In this document: piece after piece, positions 9,071 to 17,992 of the stretch
How the letters are laid out: each line of letters starts with the position of its first letter
Numbering within the stretch: position 1 is the first letter of the stretch
From: JAXMAR01 sp046350295
GTDB taxonomy: Bacteria; Planctomycetota; Planctomycetia; Gemmatales; Gemmataceae
Assembly: GCA_046350295.1 (NCBI GenBank)
Contig: JAXMAR010000007.1
Coordinates: 142,632-206,631, forward strand
Length of the DNA stretch: 64,000 bases
Direction of reading: 5' to 3'
Made by a program: the position numbers and the translations under genes
The notes under the pieces: generated by a model
What the model was told of the DNA's origin: nothing
Database searches by the model: none
What the model saw: only the letters and a program-made list of their open reading frames with translations

Positions 9071-11667
9071 ATGCGCCCCACGCTTCTGCTGCGCTGCCTT
9101 CTTCTCCTTTGTCTCTTCACGGGTCCGGCTCGCGCCGCCGACCCGCTGCCGCTCGTCCTGCCCAACCTCAAGGCCCGATCCATCGGTCCCGCCGTCATGA
9201 GCGGCCGCATCCCGGACGTGGCCGTCTACGACAAGGATCCGAGCCTGCAATATGTCGCCGCCGCGTCCGGCGGAGTGTGGAAGACCACGAACTATGGCAC
9301 GACCTGGAAGCCCGTCTTCGATACTCAGCCGGATCATGCCATCGGCGCGGTCGCCATCGCGCCAAGCAATCCTGACATCGTCTGGGTCGGGACCGGCGAG
9401 GCCAACCCGCGCAACAGCGTCTCCTGGGGACACGGCGTCTACAAATCGACCGATGGCGGCAAATCGTGGAAGAACATGGGACTCAAGGACAGCCATCACA
9501 TCGGCCGCGTCGTCATCCACCCGACGAACCCCGACATCGTTTACGTCGCCGCCCTCGGCCATGCCTGGGCGGCGAACAAGGAACGCGGCGTCTTCAAGAC
9601 GAGTGACGGCGGCAAGAGTTGGGAGCACTCCCTCGCCCTCGACGCCGACACCGGTTGCGTCGACCTCGCCATGGACCCGAGCGAGCCGGACCTTCTCTAC
9701 ACCTGCGCTTATGCCGTCCGCCGCGACGCCTTTTCCGGGGGCAACCCCGTTACGCAGATCGGACCCAAAGCAGGCATCTACCGCTCCAAGGACGCCGGCA
9801 AGACCTGGGACAAGCTGACCAACGGCCTTCCGCTAGGGCCCTTCGGCCGTTGCGGCGTGAGCGTTTATGCCAAGGACCCGAAGGTCGTCTACGCCGTCGT
9901 CCAGACGGACAAGACGAGCGTCACCGTCCAGGGGCAGCCCGCCAATACCAAGCTCACCCTCGCCGCCGGCGGCATCTTCCGCTCGGACGACAAGGGAGAA
10001 ACCTGGAAGCACCTCAACTCGCTCTGCCCGCGACCCTTCTACTATGGCCAGATCCGCGTCGATCCGAGCGATGACCGCCGCATTTACGTCCTCGGCATCC
10101 AGTTCCACCAGTCGAACGATGGAGGCAAAACCTTCCTCAAGGGCAACTCGGCGCGGAACACGCACTCGGATTACCATGCGCTGTGGATCGATCCCAAGAA
10201 CTCACGCAACCTTGTCCTCGGCTGCGACGGCGGCCTCAACTACTCCTTCGACCGCGCCAATACCTGGGGAGCACCTCCAAGAACCTGCCGATCTCCCAGT
10301 TCTACGCCCGTCACCGCCGACACGCACGCCTTACCGCGTTTACGGCGGCCTCCAGGACAACGGCTCCTGGGGCTCCCTCCGCCACGGACGACAGCGCCCG
10401 GCATCTCCACCGCCGACTGGACCAACATCCTCGGTTTCGACGGCTACTACCAGGTCGATCGGACGATCGAGATCGTCTTCGCCGAGACAATACGGCATCC
10501 TCCGCCGCATCAATCTCCGTACCTGGGAATCGGCCCCCATCAAGCCCGGTCCTTACCGAGAAGGGGACGACCAACGTGCTGCCGGCCGGCAAGGCCATGC
10601 CCCCCGCCTTCCGCTTCAACTGGTCCAGCCCCATCCTCCTCTCCAAGACCAAAGGGAAGCCGCTTTACTTCGGCGGCAACTTCCTCTTCCGCTCCGACGA
10701 CCGCGGCCAATCATGGACCATCATCAGCCCCGACCTGACGCGCGGCAAACCGGGCGTCAGCGCTTACTCCGGCCACACCATTACGACGCTCGCCGAAGCC
10801 AAGGCGCCGGGCCTCATCTATGCCGGCACGGACGACGGCAACCTGCAGGTGACGCGCGACGGCGGCAAGAGTTGGGAGGACCTGTCCGCGAATATTCCCG
10901 ATATCTCGAAGAGCCGCTGGATCACGCGCGTCGAATGCTCCCCAACCGAGGAAAGCGTCGTCTACCTCAGCATCGACCGCCATCGCCACGACGACTTCAA
11001 ACCCTACGTCTTCAAGAGCGCCGATCACGGCAAGACGTGGACCTCGCTCGCCAAGGCGCTGCCGGAACACGGCCCGGTTCACGTCATCAAGGTCGATCCG
11101 ACCGATCCGCGCCGCCTTTATGTCGGCACGGAATACGGGTTGTTCTTCTCGATGGACGATGGAAAGACGTGGGTCGCTTATCCGGGGCTGCCGACCGTCC
11201 CGGTCCACGACCTCGCCTTCGCCAACAAGAACCAGGACCTCGTCATCGGCACGCACGGCCGCGGCATCTACATCCTCGATCTCGCCCCGCTGCACCACAT
11301 CAACGCGGAGACGCAGACGCTGCTCGACGTCCGCTCCGCCAAGGCGACGCGGCCCAAGGCGACGCGCAGCCTCGGCATCAAGCACTTCTACGGCGACAAC
11401 CCGCCACGCGGCGCCGTGATCGACGTCTTCTTTGAAAAGAAGCCCGAAACCGAGCCCGTCCTCACCATCGCCGACAAGGACGGCAATCAGGTGGCGCAGC
11501 TCAAGGTCTCGTCCGAGCCGGGCTTTCACCGCGTCGTCTGGAGCATGATGAAGCCGAAGACGCCCTTCGGCGGCTACAACCCGGTGGCGCCTGGCCGCTA
11601 TACCGCGACGTTGCGCTTGAGCCCGACGCTGCGGTCGAGCAAGGAGTTCATGGTCGAGGTGGAGTGA
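9071..11667 (+). CDS. Exported Asp-box / sortilin (VPS10)-like beta-propeller protein, frameshifted
   Basis: The signal peptide LLLRCLLLLCLFTGPARA is followed by at least nine Asp-box-like repeats, e.g. STDGGKSWKN, SDGGKSWEHS, SKDAGKTWDKL, SDDKGETWKHL, SNDGGKTFLK, SDDRGQSWTI, TRDGGKSWEDL and SMDDGKTWVAY. Such repeats form beta-propellers, seen in sialidases and VPS10/sortilin proteins. It ends with GTHGRGIYILDL and a beta-rich C-terminal domain containing GFHRVVWSM. The frame changes several times between about 10265 and 10560, then stays intact to 11667. No sialidase catalytic residues could be identified, so it is best called a sortilin-like glycosyl-hydrolase-fold protein. It follows the DUF1501 gene by 102 bases. 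Confidence 0.8.
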
Positions 11668-11751
11668 TCTGGCGATGCGGCGCTCGACTCCGTTTTGGAT
11701 TTTCGGCGCTGTCCCGCCGGGTGTCGCGGCGCCGCATTTCGCACGCCGCGC

Positions 11752-12156
11752 TCAGAACATCCCCGTCAGCCAGACCATCAGCACGAGGGCTGCGATCGAG
11801 AACAGGAGCACCCACATCCCCAGCCGCGCCGAGCGCGAGCAGTCCTGGCACAGGCCGGGATACCCTGCGTGCTCGGCGCAATAAAGTTCGTGGCAGTTGC
11901 GGCAGGTCTGCCGCGCCAGCCCGTGACAGACGTGGCACGCGGGGGGCTCGAAGTCCTCGGCGGGAATTGGCCGCCACCAGCCGTAGCGCTGCTTCGCGGG
12001 CATCGGCTTGACGCTGACGCGGTCACCGCGGCGATCTCCCGGCGCGATCGCGGTCTCGCAGCGCAGGCAATCCTCACTGCCATGCCGCACGCAGAACAAC
12101 TCGCCGCACGTGTAGCAACGGCCAACCGCTTCGCCGCCGCAAATGTGACAATGCAT
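11752..12156 (-). CDS. Zinc-binding protein with two Cys-rich modules and a C-terminal membrane anchor
   Basis: 134 residues. Two similar B-box-like cysteine modules are visible: CHICGGEAVGRCYTCGELFC (residues 3-22) followed by C-x2-C, and CHVCHGLARQTCRNCHELYC followed by H and CQDC. The C-terminus is a single hydrophobic helix (LGMWVLLFSIAALVLMVWLT). The protein is therefore likely anchored in the membrane with its metal-binding head on one side. No enzymatic motif is present and the function is unknown. A REP-like element separates it from the flavin reductase gene upstream on the same strand. Confidence 0.7.
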   Translation of the reverse strand: MHCHICGGEAVGRCYTCGELFCVRHGSEDCLRCETAIAPGDRRGDRVSVKPMPAKQRYGWWRPIPAEDFEPPACHVCHGLARQTCRNCHELYCAEHAGYPGLCQDCSRSARLGMWVLLFSIAALVLMVWLTGMF

Positions 12157-12166
12157 GGACAGAAGA

Positions 12167-12223
12167 CCGAAGTCTCACGACTTCGGCTACGCCAAGGTGG
12201 TAGCGGAACTCGTGAGAGTTCCG
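12167..12223. repeat. REP-like paired hairpins
   Basis: CCGAAGTCTCACGACTTCGG (12167-12186), followed by CTAC, faces CGGAACTCGTGAGAGTTCCG (12204-12223), preceded by GTAG. Each is an 8-bp hairpin with a TCAC or GTGA loop. The first hairpin plus its CTACG tail recurs nearly unchanged in reverse at 44083-44107. Intergenic. Confidence 0.75.
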
Positions 12224-12227
12224 ACGC

Positions 12228-12704
12228 TCAATAGTGAAACCCGTTCTTGCGCACGTGAACCATCGGCCGCCCCTCGTCCAGCAGGCGGCCGGTACGAATC
12301 CTGGCGAGAAAGAGGTCGTGATCCCCGGCGTGGCAGCGGCCGGCGACCTGGCATTCCAGGACGGCGAGCGCTTCTTTGAGGACAGGGCCGCCGGGGCCGT
12401 CCCGTTCCACCTCGATACCCGTGAAGGCGTCGTCCGCCGGCGAAAAGCCTTTGCCGAAATGGGCGATCATGTCCGTCTGGCCGTCTTCGAGCAGGTTGAG
12501 GGTAAAGGCGGCGCCCTCCGTCAGGAGAGAGACGACCGGTCGCTTCGGCTGAATCGCGATCGACACCATCGGCGGATCGAAAGAACATTGCTGGACGAAG
12601 CTGGCGAGCAGGCCGGTTTCCGTCTGCCCGTTGCGGACTGTGAGGATGAACAATCCGCTGGGGATGCGGCCCAGGGCGGCGCCGAGTTGCTTGTCCTGTT
12701 CCAC
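12228..12704 (-). CDS. Flavin reductase family protein
   Basis: 158 intact residues forming one flavin-reductase-like (split-barrel) domain. It begins LGRIPSGLFILTVRNGQTET, a typical start for FMN-binding flavin reductase-like proteins. It then has CSFDPPMVSIAIQ and AFTLNLLEDGQTDMIAHFGK, with the conserved H/FGK element, and ends in GRPMVHVRKNGFHY. The family reduces free flavin with NAD(P)H or uses bound FMN in oxidoreductions. The partner oxygenase, if any, is not in the window. The Sec thioredoxin candidate lies upstream on the same strand with a 37-base gap, so co-transcription is possible. Confidence 0.85.
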   Translation of the reverse strand: MEQDKQLGAALGRIPSGLFILTVRNGQTETGLLASFVQQCSFDPPMVSIAIQPKRPVVSLLTEGAAFTLNLLEDGQTDMIAHFGKGFSPADDAFTGIEVERDGPGGPVLKEALAVLECQVAGRCHAGDHDLFLARIRTGRLLDEGRPMVHVRKNGFHY

Positions 12705-12741
12705 GTTCGCTCCTTTGAACCCCCGATCACGACGCAGCCGG

Positions 12742-13272
12742 CTACTTTTCCTTCACGAGCTTTTCGACGAAGGCCTCGATTTCCGTGTCGCTCGCCTCCT
12801 TCGCCCCTTCCACCGCCTTGAACGGGGTCCATCGTCCCTGGCGATCGAAAACATAGACGGCCGGAAACGCCTCGAGACGCAGTTTCTTCACCATCGCCTC
12901 GTCGTCCTCGTCGAGCAGCAGGTTGATCGCGTCCACCTTTTTTTTCTGCAGCACGGCGAGCGCGTTCTCTTTGTATTTTTCCTTGGTGAGGGCGGGATCG
13001 GGCGAATAGTTCAGATTGACCGTAACGCCGACGAACCCGTCCTTGCCCCACTTCTCTTGCATCTTGACCAGATGCGGCAGCGCCTCTTCGACGCAATGCC
13101 CTCAGGTGTTGTACCAGAAGTCGACGTAGACCACCTTGCCGCGGTTCTTGAGGATGACGTCCTTAAGCCCGTCATACTTCACGTCGCGCAGCGAGACCGT
13201 TTTCTTCTCCTGCCCCGGAGCCACGGCGACCAACGACAGGGTGAGCACCGCGCCGAAACCGAGCAATCGCAT
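12742..13272 (-). CDS. Secreted thioredoxin-fold protein with in-frame UGA in place of the first CxxC cysteine (candidate selenoprotein)
   Basis: The ATG at 13272, with AAAGG upstream, opens a signal peptide (LGFGAVLTLSLVAVAPGQ). The frame runs to VVYVDFWYNT, meets TGA at 13104-13102, and continues without any frameshift as GHCVEEALPHLVKM to a TAA at 12742: 176 residues with UGA as codon 57. The adjacent paralogue reads VVYVDFWFFNCPPC. Counting from the shared Trp, the UGA falls exactly on its first redox Cys and the second Cys is conserved, giving U-G-H-C. A cis-Pro strand (AFPAVYVFDRQGRW) follows, as in thioredoxins. A hairpin with a GGUCA loop lies 27-43 nt after the UGA. I infer selenocysteine; a Cys-to-stop mutation or a base error is the alternative. 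Confidence 0.65.
13059..13101 (-). promoter_or_regulatory. Candidate bacterial SECIS element of the thioredoxin-fold gene
   Basis: On the mRNA, GCAUCU-GGUCA-AGAUGC forms a perfect 6-bp stem with a GGUCA loop (13075 to 13059), its loop starting 33 nt after the UGA. Bacterial SECIS elements have a G among the first loop bases, and the E. coli loop is GGUCU. A second hairpin lies nearer the UGA (GGCA, GCGUC, loop GAAGA, GGCGC, UGCC; about 13100-13076). The spacing to the GGUCA loop is longer than in E. coli fdhF but, as I recall, within the range reported for bacterial SECIS. Confidence 0.5.
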
Positions 13273-13343
13273 GAGGCGCCTTTCGTGGTGAGTAGGGTGA
13301 CTGTTCCTCCGGGGGCTTACGCCGCCCGGCTCGCCGCTTGTCT

Positions 13344-13865
13344 TTACTTTCCTTCGCGCAGGAGCTTTTCGACGAGCCGCTCCGCCGCGACGAGGTCGAT
13401 CGGCTGCGCCAGTCGCGTCCACTGGCCTTTGCGGTCGAAAACGAAGGCGGCGGGAAACTCCGCGATCTTGAGTTTCTCGCACACGGCGAAACCGTCCTCG
13501 AGGACGACGTTGCGGAACGCCGCCTTGTTCTCCTGGAGGACCCCCAGGCTCTTCTTCAGGTTCTCCTCCGCGGGCAGGTCCTCGGCGTTGATGTTCACCG
13601 TGATGACCTCGAAACCGTCCTTGTGGAACTTCGAGTACATCTCGACGAGGTGCGGCATCCCCGTCTTGCACGGCGGACAGTTGAAGAACCAGAAGTCGAC
13701 GTAGACGACCTTCCCGCGGCACTTCAGGATGGCGTCCGTTAGGCCGGCGTACTTCACGACGTCGAGGCGCACCTCCCCCGCCTTCTCCTGAGCGGGCGCC
13801 GACGCGGAAACAAAGAAGAGTGCGCCCGCGAACAGAACCAAGGGGGCGAGCAGGATCGGTCGCAT
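13344..13865 (-). CDS. Secreted thioredoxin-like protein (CPPC), Cys paralogue of the UGA gene
   Basis: The ATG at 13865 is preferred over the upstream in-frame ATG because it begins a clear signal peptide (LLAPLVLFAGALFFVSASAPA). The mature domain has VVYVDFWFFNCPPCKTGMPH with an intact C-P-P-C motif, then GFEVITVNINAEDLPAEE and the cis-Pro strand EFPAAFVFDRKGQW. The pattern is TlpA/AhpC-TSA-like, so a periplasmic disulfide reductase or oxidant-reducing role is likely. It is a close tandem paralogue of the UGA-containing gene 71 bases downstream; they share KVVYVDFW, MPHL/LPHL and the FP(A)xFDR(K/Q)GxW end. The two were probably produced by duplication and may be co-transcribed. Confidence 0.85.
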   Translation of the reverse strand: MRPILLAPLVLFAGALFFVSASAPAQEKAGEVRLDVVKYAGLTDAILKCRGKVVYVDFWFFNCPPCKTGMPHLVEMYSKFHKDGFEVITVNINAEDLPAEENLKKSLGVLQENKAAFRNVVLEDGFAVCEKLKIAEFPAAFVFDRKGQWTRLAQPIDLVAAERLVEKLLREGK

Positions 13866-13921
13866 CGTGTCCTCCGGGGTAACTCGATCATGGTATGCCG
13901 ACCTGCCCTTTTCTGCCAAGA

Positions 13922-14623
13922 TCAAAGAGTCCCATCCTCAGGGCGCCGATGCCGGATGCGGTACAGCGTCCCCCGCAAGCGCCTGCCCCCCGGTTCGCCG
14001 GCGCGCGCGATCTCCGTCGTGTAGACAAGGCCCGCCTCGTCCAGCTGCTGTCGCAACGCATGGGCCGGCAAACGGTCCTGGTCAGTCATCAGGCACAGGC
14101 CGTCCGGGGCCAGCGTCTGCTTGATGAACGCGATCAAGGGCTCGACGTTGCGCAGCTCATAAATGAGATCGGCGCCCAGCAGCAACGGCGCCCCCAGGCC
14201 GGGCGGGGGATCGCGCCAATCGAGCTCGAGCGTTTCGAAGTTTTGAAAGCCGTTGAGACGGGCATTCTGCGCGGCGAAGTGCAGGGCGCAGGGATCGTAG
14301 TCGCTGAAGATGACGCGCAGGCCGCGGCTCAGCGCCACGATGCCGGCCAACCCCAGTCCGCAGCCGATCTCGAGCGCCCGGCCGCCTTCAGGCAGCGGAA
14401 ACGTCAACAGCGCCTTGGCGAGCATGCGCGAAGCGGGCCAGATGTCGGCCCAGTAGGGCATGTATTCATCCGTCCCCTGGGCGGCCCGGATCTCCGGCTG
14501 CTCCAGCAGCCGGTCCGACTGGCTGGGCCGAAACAGGAAAAACTCCCGATCCTGAATCAGCACGCGTTCCTTCTGAATCGGTCCGAGACGCTGGAGAATC
14601 GTCTCCACCGGCGGAAACTTCAT
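13922..14623 (-). CDS. Class I SAM-dependent methyltransferase (METTL21-like)
   Basis: 233 intact residues. Motif I is ALEIGCGLGLAGIVALSRG (about residue 85), with FSDYDPCAL as the acidic loop after strand 2 and LGADLIYE as the post-I motif. Upstream, EYMPYWADIWPASRMLAKAL is the W-P-A-S motif characteristic of the lysine/nicotinamide methyltransferase-like group (METTL21/NNMT type). The target is probably a protein side chain but cannot be named. Its ATG overlaps the TGA of enolase (ATGA at 14620-14623), so the methyltransferase is translated after... the enolase stop lies within its start codon region on the opposite end: both genes are on the minus strand and this gene is downstream-proximal, with its start at 14623 and enolase ending at 14620, so the arrangement is a 4-base overlap. 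Confidence 0.8.
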   Translation of the reverse strand: MKFPPVETILQRLGPIQKERVLIQDREFFLFRPSQSDRLLEQPEIRAAQGTDEYMPYWADIWPASRMLAKALLTFPLPEGGRALEIGCGLGLAGIVALSRGLRVIFSDYDPCALHFAAQNARLNGFQNFETLELDWRDPPPGLGAPLLLGADLIYELRNVEPLIAFIKQTLAPDGLCLMTDQDRLPAHALRQQLDEAGLVYTTEIARAGEPGGRRLRGTLYRIRHRRPEDGTL

Positions 14624-15890
14624 GCGAGCGGCTCCCAGGCGGCGAACGGCAGACCTTCCTCCTCGATCCGCAAGAGTTGATTGTATTTCGCCAGCCGCTC
14701 GCCGCGGACCACCGAGCCGATCTTGATTTGACCGACGCCGGTCGCGACAGCGAGGTCGGCGATGGTGGTGTCCTCCGTTTCGCCGCTACGGGCGGAGATC
14801 ACGGGGCGATAGCCGCCGGCGTGGGCGTGGGCGATGACGTCGAACGTTTCAGAAAGCGTGCCGATCTGATTCACCTTGATGAGCACGGCGTTGGCGGCGC
14901 CTTCGCTCATGCCGCGCGCCAGGCGGTCGGGATTGGTGGCGAACAGGTCGTCGCCGATCAGCTGCGTGCGCCGGCCGAGCGCGGCGGTCAGGCGCTTCCA
15001 GCCGGGCCAGTCATCTTCGGCCAGGCCGTCTTCGATGCTGAGGATGGGATAGCGTTTGCTCCAGCCGAGAAGCATATCGATCATCTCGTCGGCGCTCAGC
15101 GTCGCTTGCTTCACGTGATAGAGGCCCTGATCGAAGAAATGGCTGGCGGCGACATCCAGGGCGATCGCCGCGTCCCGCCCGGCCTTGAGCCCGGCCTTGT
15201 CGACGGCGTTGAGCAGGCATTCGATCGCCTCCTCATTGCTGTGCAACCGTGGGCCGAAGCCTCCTCGTCGCCAACCAGGATCCCTTCGTACCCATGCTGC
15301 CGCAAGACGTCGCTGAGGCGGCGGTAGACAGTGACGGCCATCTCGAGCGCTTCCGAATAGGAGCGGGCGCCGATGGGCAGGAGCAGAAAGTCTTGCAGCT
15401 CGAGGTTGCGTCCCGCGTGCAACCCGCCGCTGATCATGTTGACCATCGGCAAAGGCAGACGCGGGAAGCCCTGGTCCGCTTGAGTGACAAGGTGACGCCA
15501 GAGGGGGATCGGCCCGACCGCGGCGGCCGCATGGGCGCAGGCGAGGCTGACGCCGAGCAGCGCGTTGGCGCCGAGGTTCGATTTGTTGGGCGTGCCGTCG
15601 AGCGCCAGCAGATGGGCGTCGATGCCACGCTGTTCGCATGCCGACATCCCCAATAAAGTCGGGGCGATCCGCTCGCGCACGTTGGCGACGGCGCGGCGCA
15701 CCCCCTTGCCGCCAAAGCGCGGCCCGCCGTCGCGCAGCTCCAGCGCTTCGTGCCGTCCCGTGCTGGCGCCCGAGGGGACGATGGCGCGACCGAGGCCGCC
15801 TTCGCAGCGTACCTCAACCTCGACCGTCGGGTTACCGCGGCTGTCGAGGACTTCACGCGCGTGAACTGCGACAATCCGATCAGCGATCAT
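14620..15890 (-). CDS. eno: Enolase (phosphopyruvate hydratase), one frameshift
   Basis: Enolase converts 2-phosphoglycerate to phosphoenolpyruvate. The first 215 codons carry VHAREVLDSRGNPTVEVEV, AIVPSGASTGRHEALELRDG and NKSNLGANALLGVSLA. The frame then breaks near 15250 inside the conserved VGDEGGFGP: GACGAGGAGGCTTCGG lacks one G compared with GDE-GGF. The rest is normal: LSIEDGLAEDDW, QLIGDDLFATNP, VLIKVNQIGTLSETFDVIAH, and ISARSGETEDTTIADLAV. The full length is about 423 residues, as expected. Because enolase is essential and usually single copy, the missing base is most likely a sequencing error. The end overlaps the adjacent methyltransferase start by four bases. Confidence 0.92.
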
Positions 15891-16058
15891 CTGGTACCCT
15901 TGTCAACGAGGCGTTTCCGAAGGGCCTGCGGCCTATGCGTAGTCGGCTCCCGACATTGTAAAGGAAACAACGGAACGCGGAATTCGGCCTGCGCGCCACG
16001 GCGTCGCTCCGGCGAGTTACAATCGACAGGGACGACACGTCACATTGGCAGGATACGC

Positions 16059-17872
16059 ATGAGCGACCAACCGCCTGCTCCCGAGCCAACCCGCGTCGAA
16101 GCGATCGACTCCGCCTCGGCACGCGCCGGCCGGGGGAAGTGGGCGATTCTCACCGTGCTCGGCGTCCTCGCCGCGCCGGTGTTATGCCTCGCCTGGATCT
16201 TGCTCAAAGGCGAAGATGAGCCGGCGCGGGTCGTTGATTTGTTCCCCGTGCCGCCCCTTCCCGCAAGCCCGTTCCAAAATACCGGGCCGGATGCGCACTA
16301 CGTCGGCAGCGACGCCTGCGCTTCCTGTCACAAAGCGCGGACCGCGTCCTTTCGCAAGACAGGCATGGGCCGTTCGGCGGCGGCGCTCGAGCCGAAGCGT
16401 GAGCCGCCCGACGCCGTATTTGACCACCCGAAGTCGAAACGGCGATACCAGATCCTGCGCAAGGGCGCCGCGCTCTGGCACCGCGAGTTCCTGCTCGAGG
16501 GGGACAAGGAGAGCCTGCTTTCCGAATATCCGCTCAAGTACGTGGTGGGGTCCGGGGCCCATGCGCGGACGTATGCGCTCGAGGCCGAGGGTTTCCTCGT
16601 CGAGTCACCGATCACCTGGTATCGCGGCCGCGACGCCTGGGACATGTCTCCCGGCTATGACCGGCCGGATCACATGGGCTTTCAGCGCGCTGTCGGCGCG
16701 AGCTGCTTGCTCTGCCACGTCGGCAGCGCCGACGCGATCGACAACAGCCTCCACCGCATCGAAGTCAAGGAACCCGCCATCGGCTGCGAGCGCTGCCATG
16801 GCCCCGGCTCGCTGCACGTCGATCGGCACGCCAAGGGGAAGGTCGCGCCGGAGGAAATCGATCGCACGATCGTCAACCCCGTGCACCTCACCCGCGATCT
16901 CGCGGAGGCCGTGTGTCAGCAGTGTCACCTGCACGGCGCCGCCAGCGTTCCTCGCCGCGGCCGCGCTCTCGACGCTTTTCGGCCCGGTCTACCGCTGGAG
17001 GACGTTCGCCAGGAGTATTTCTGGGAAACGGACCGGAAGGAAATGAAGGTGGTGGGCCACGTGGAGCAGATGCGGCTGAGCCGTTGCTACAAGGAGACGA
17101 AGACGCTCACCTGCACGACGTGCCACGATCCGCACGCCGAGCCGGTGGCGAAAGAGCGAGCGGCCCATTATCGCGCGGTCTGCCTGACGTGCCACCAGTC
17201 CGAACAGTGCAAAGTCGACGCGGAGAAACGCCGCAACGAGAGCCCGGACAACAGTTGCGCACACTGCCACATGCCGGGCGCGGCGACGGAGACGCCCCAT
17301 GTTTCCTTCACGCATCACCGCATCGGGTACATCGCGCCGCAGCCAAGCCGGTGGAGACCGCCGAGGCGCAAACGCTGCGGCCTTTCTTCGACGAGTCCCG
17401 GTGGAGCGCGGCGGACAAGAAGCGGTCGCTCGGCATCGCCTACTTCGAAGCGGCCCAGGCCGAGAAAGATCCAGGGTTGGCCTCGATCTATAAGAGCAAG
17501 GCGTCCTCTCTGCTCTCGGAGTCTTACGACCTGGGGCTGCGCGACCCAGCCCTGGAGGCGCGCCTGGCCCGCCTCTATTTCCAGATCGATCATATCAAGG
17601 CGCTGCCACTCGCCCAAAGCGTCCTGTCTTACAAGGACAAGGACGGCTGGGACCGAAGCACCGCTCTATTCATTGTCGGCTGGGAGCGGCTCAAGCGGCG
17701 CGAGTTCAAGGATGCGCGGCAGGCGCTGCGCGACCTGGTGACGGTGCGGCGCTACCCGCATGACTGGCTGTTGCTCGCCGACGCCTGCAAGGGGCTGGAC
17801 GATCGCGCCGGCTTCGACGAGGCGATGCGGATGGCGCGAAAAATCCAGCCCCGTCTCAGCTTGCCGCGCTGA
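16059..17872 (+). CDS. Membrane-anchored multihaem cytochrome c (7 CxxCH) with TPR-like C-terminus, one frameshift
   Basis: The ATG at 16059 begins an N-terminal tail and a transmembrane helix (WAILTVLGVLAAPVLCLAWI). The periplasmic part has seven haem c motifs: CASCH, CLLCH, CERCH, CQQCH, CTTCH, CLTCH and CAHCH. The GSDACASCHKARTASFRKTGM start resembles cytochrome c554-type and doubled-CxxCH proteins. After a shift near 17340 comes a helical region of about 170 residues with repeats such as GIAYFEAAQAEKDP and LARLYFQIDHIKALPLAQSV, TPR-like. It probably moves electrons in the periplasm; partners are unknown. About 600 residues in total. The region 15891-16058 between eno and this gene is non-coding. 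Confidence 0.8.
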
Positions 17873-17992
17873 GCCTGCCCTGCAGACGGCGCCGCGGGTT
17901 TTCTTTAGACATTTCGCCGCCCCCTCGCAGAATAACGAAAGCATTCGTAACTCGGCGTCGGCCGCGCCAACGCCAAACCTCCGGGAGAATCC

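Noticed and set aside
12742..13062. Reading the thioredoxin gene as two separate short genes
   Set aside because: The halves are in one frame, join in the middle of a thioredoxin active site, and the downstream half lacks a ribosome site at 13062.
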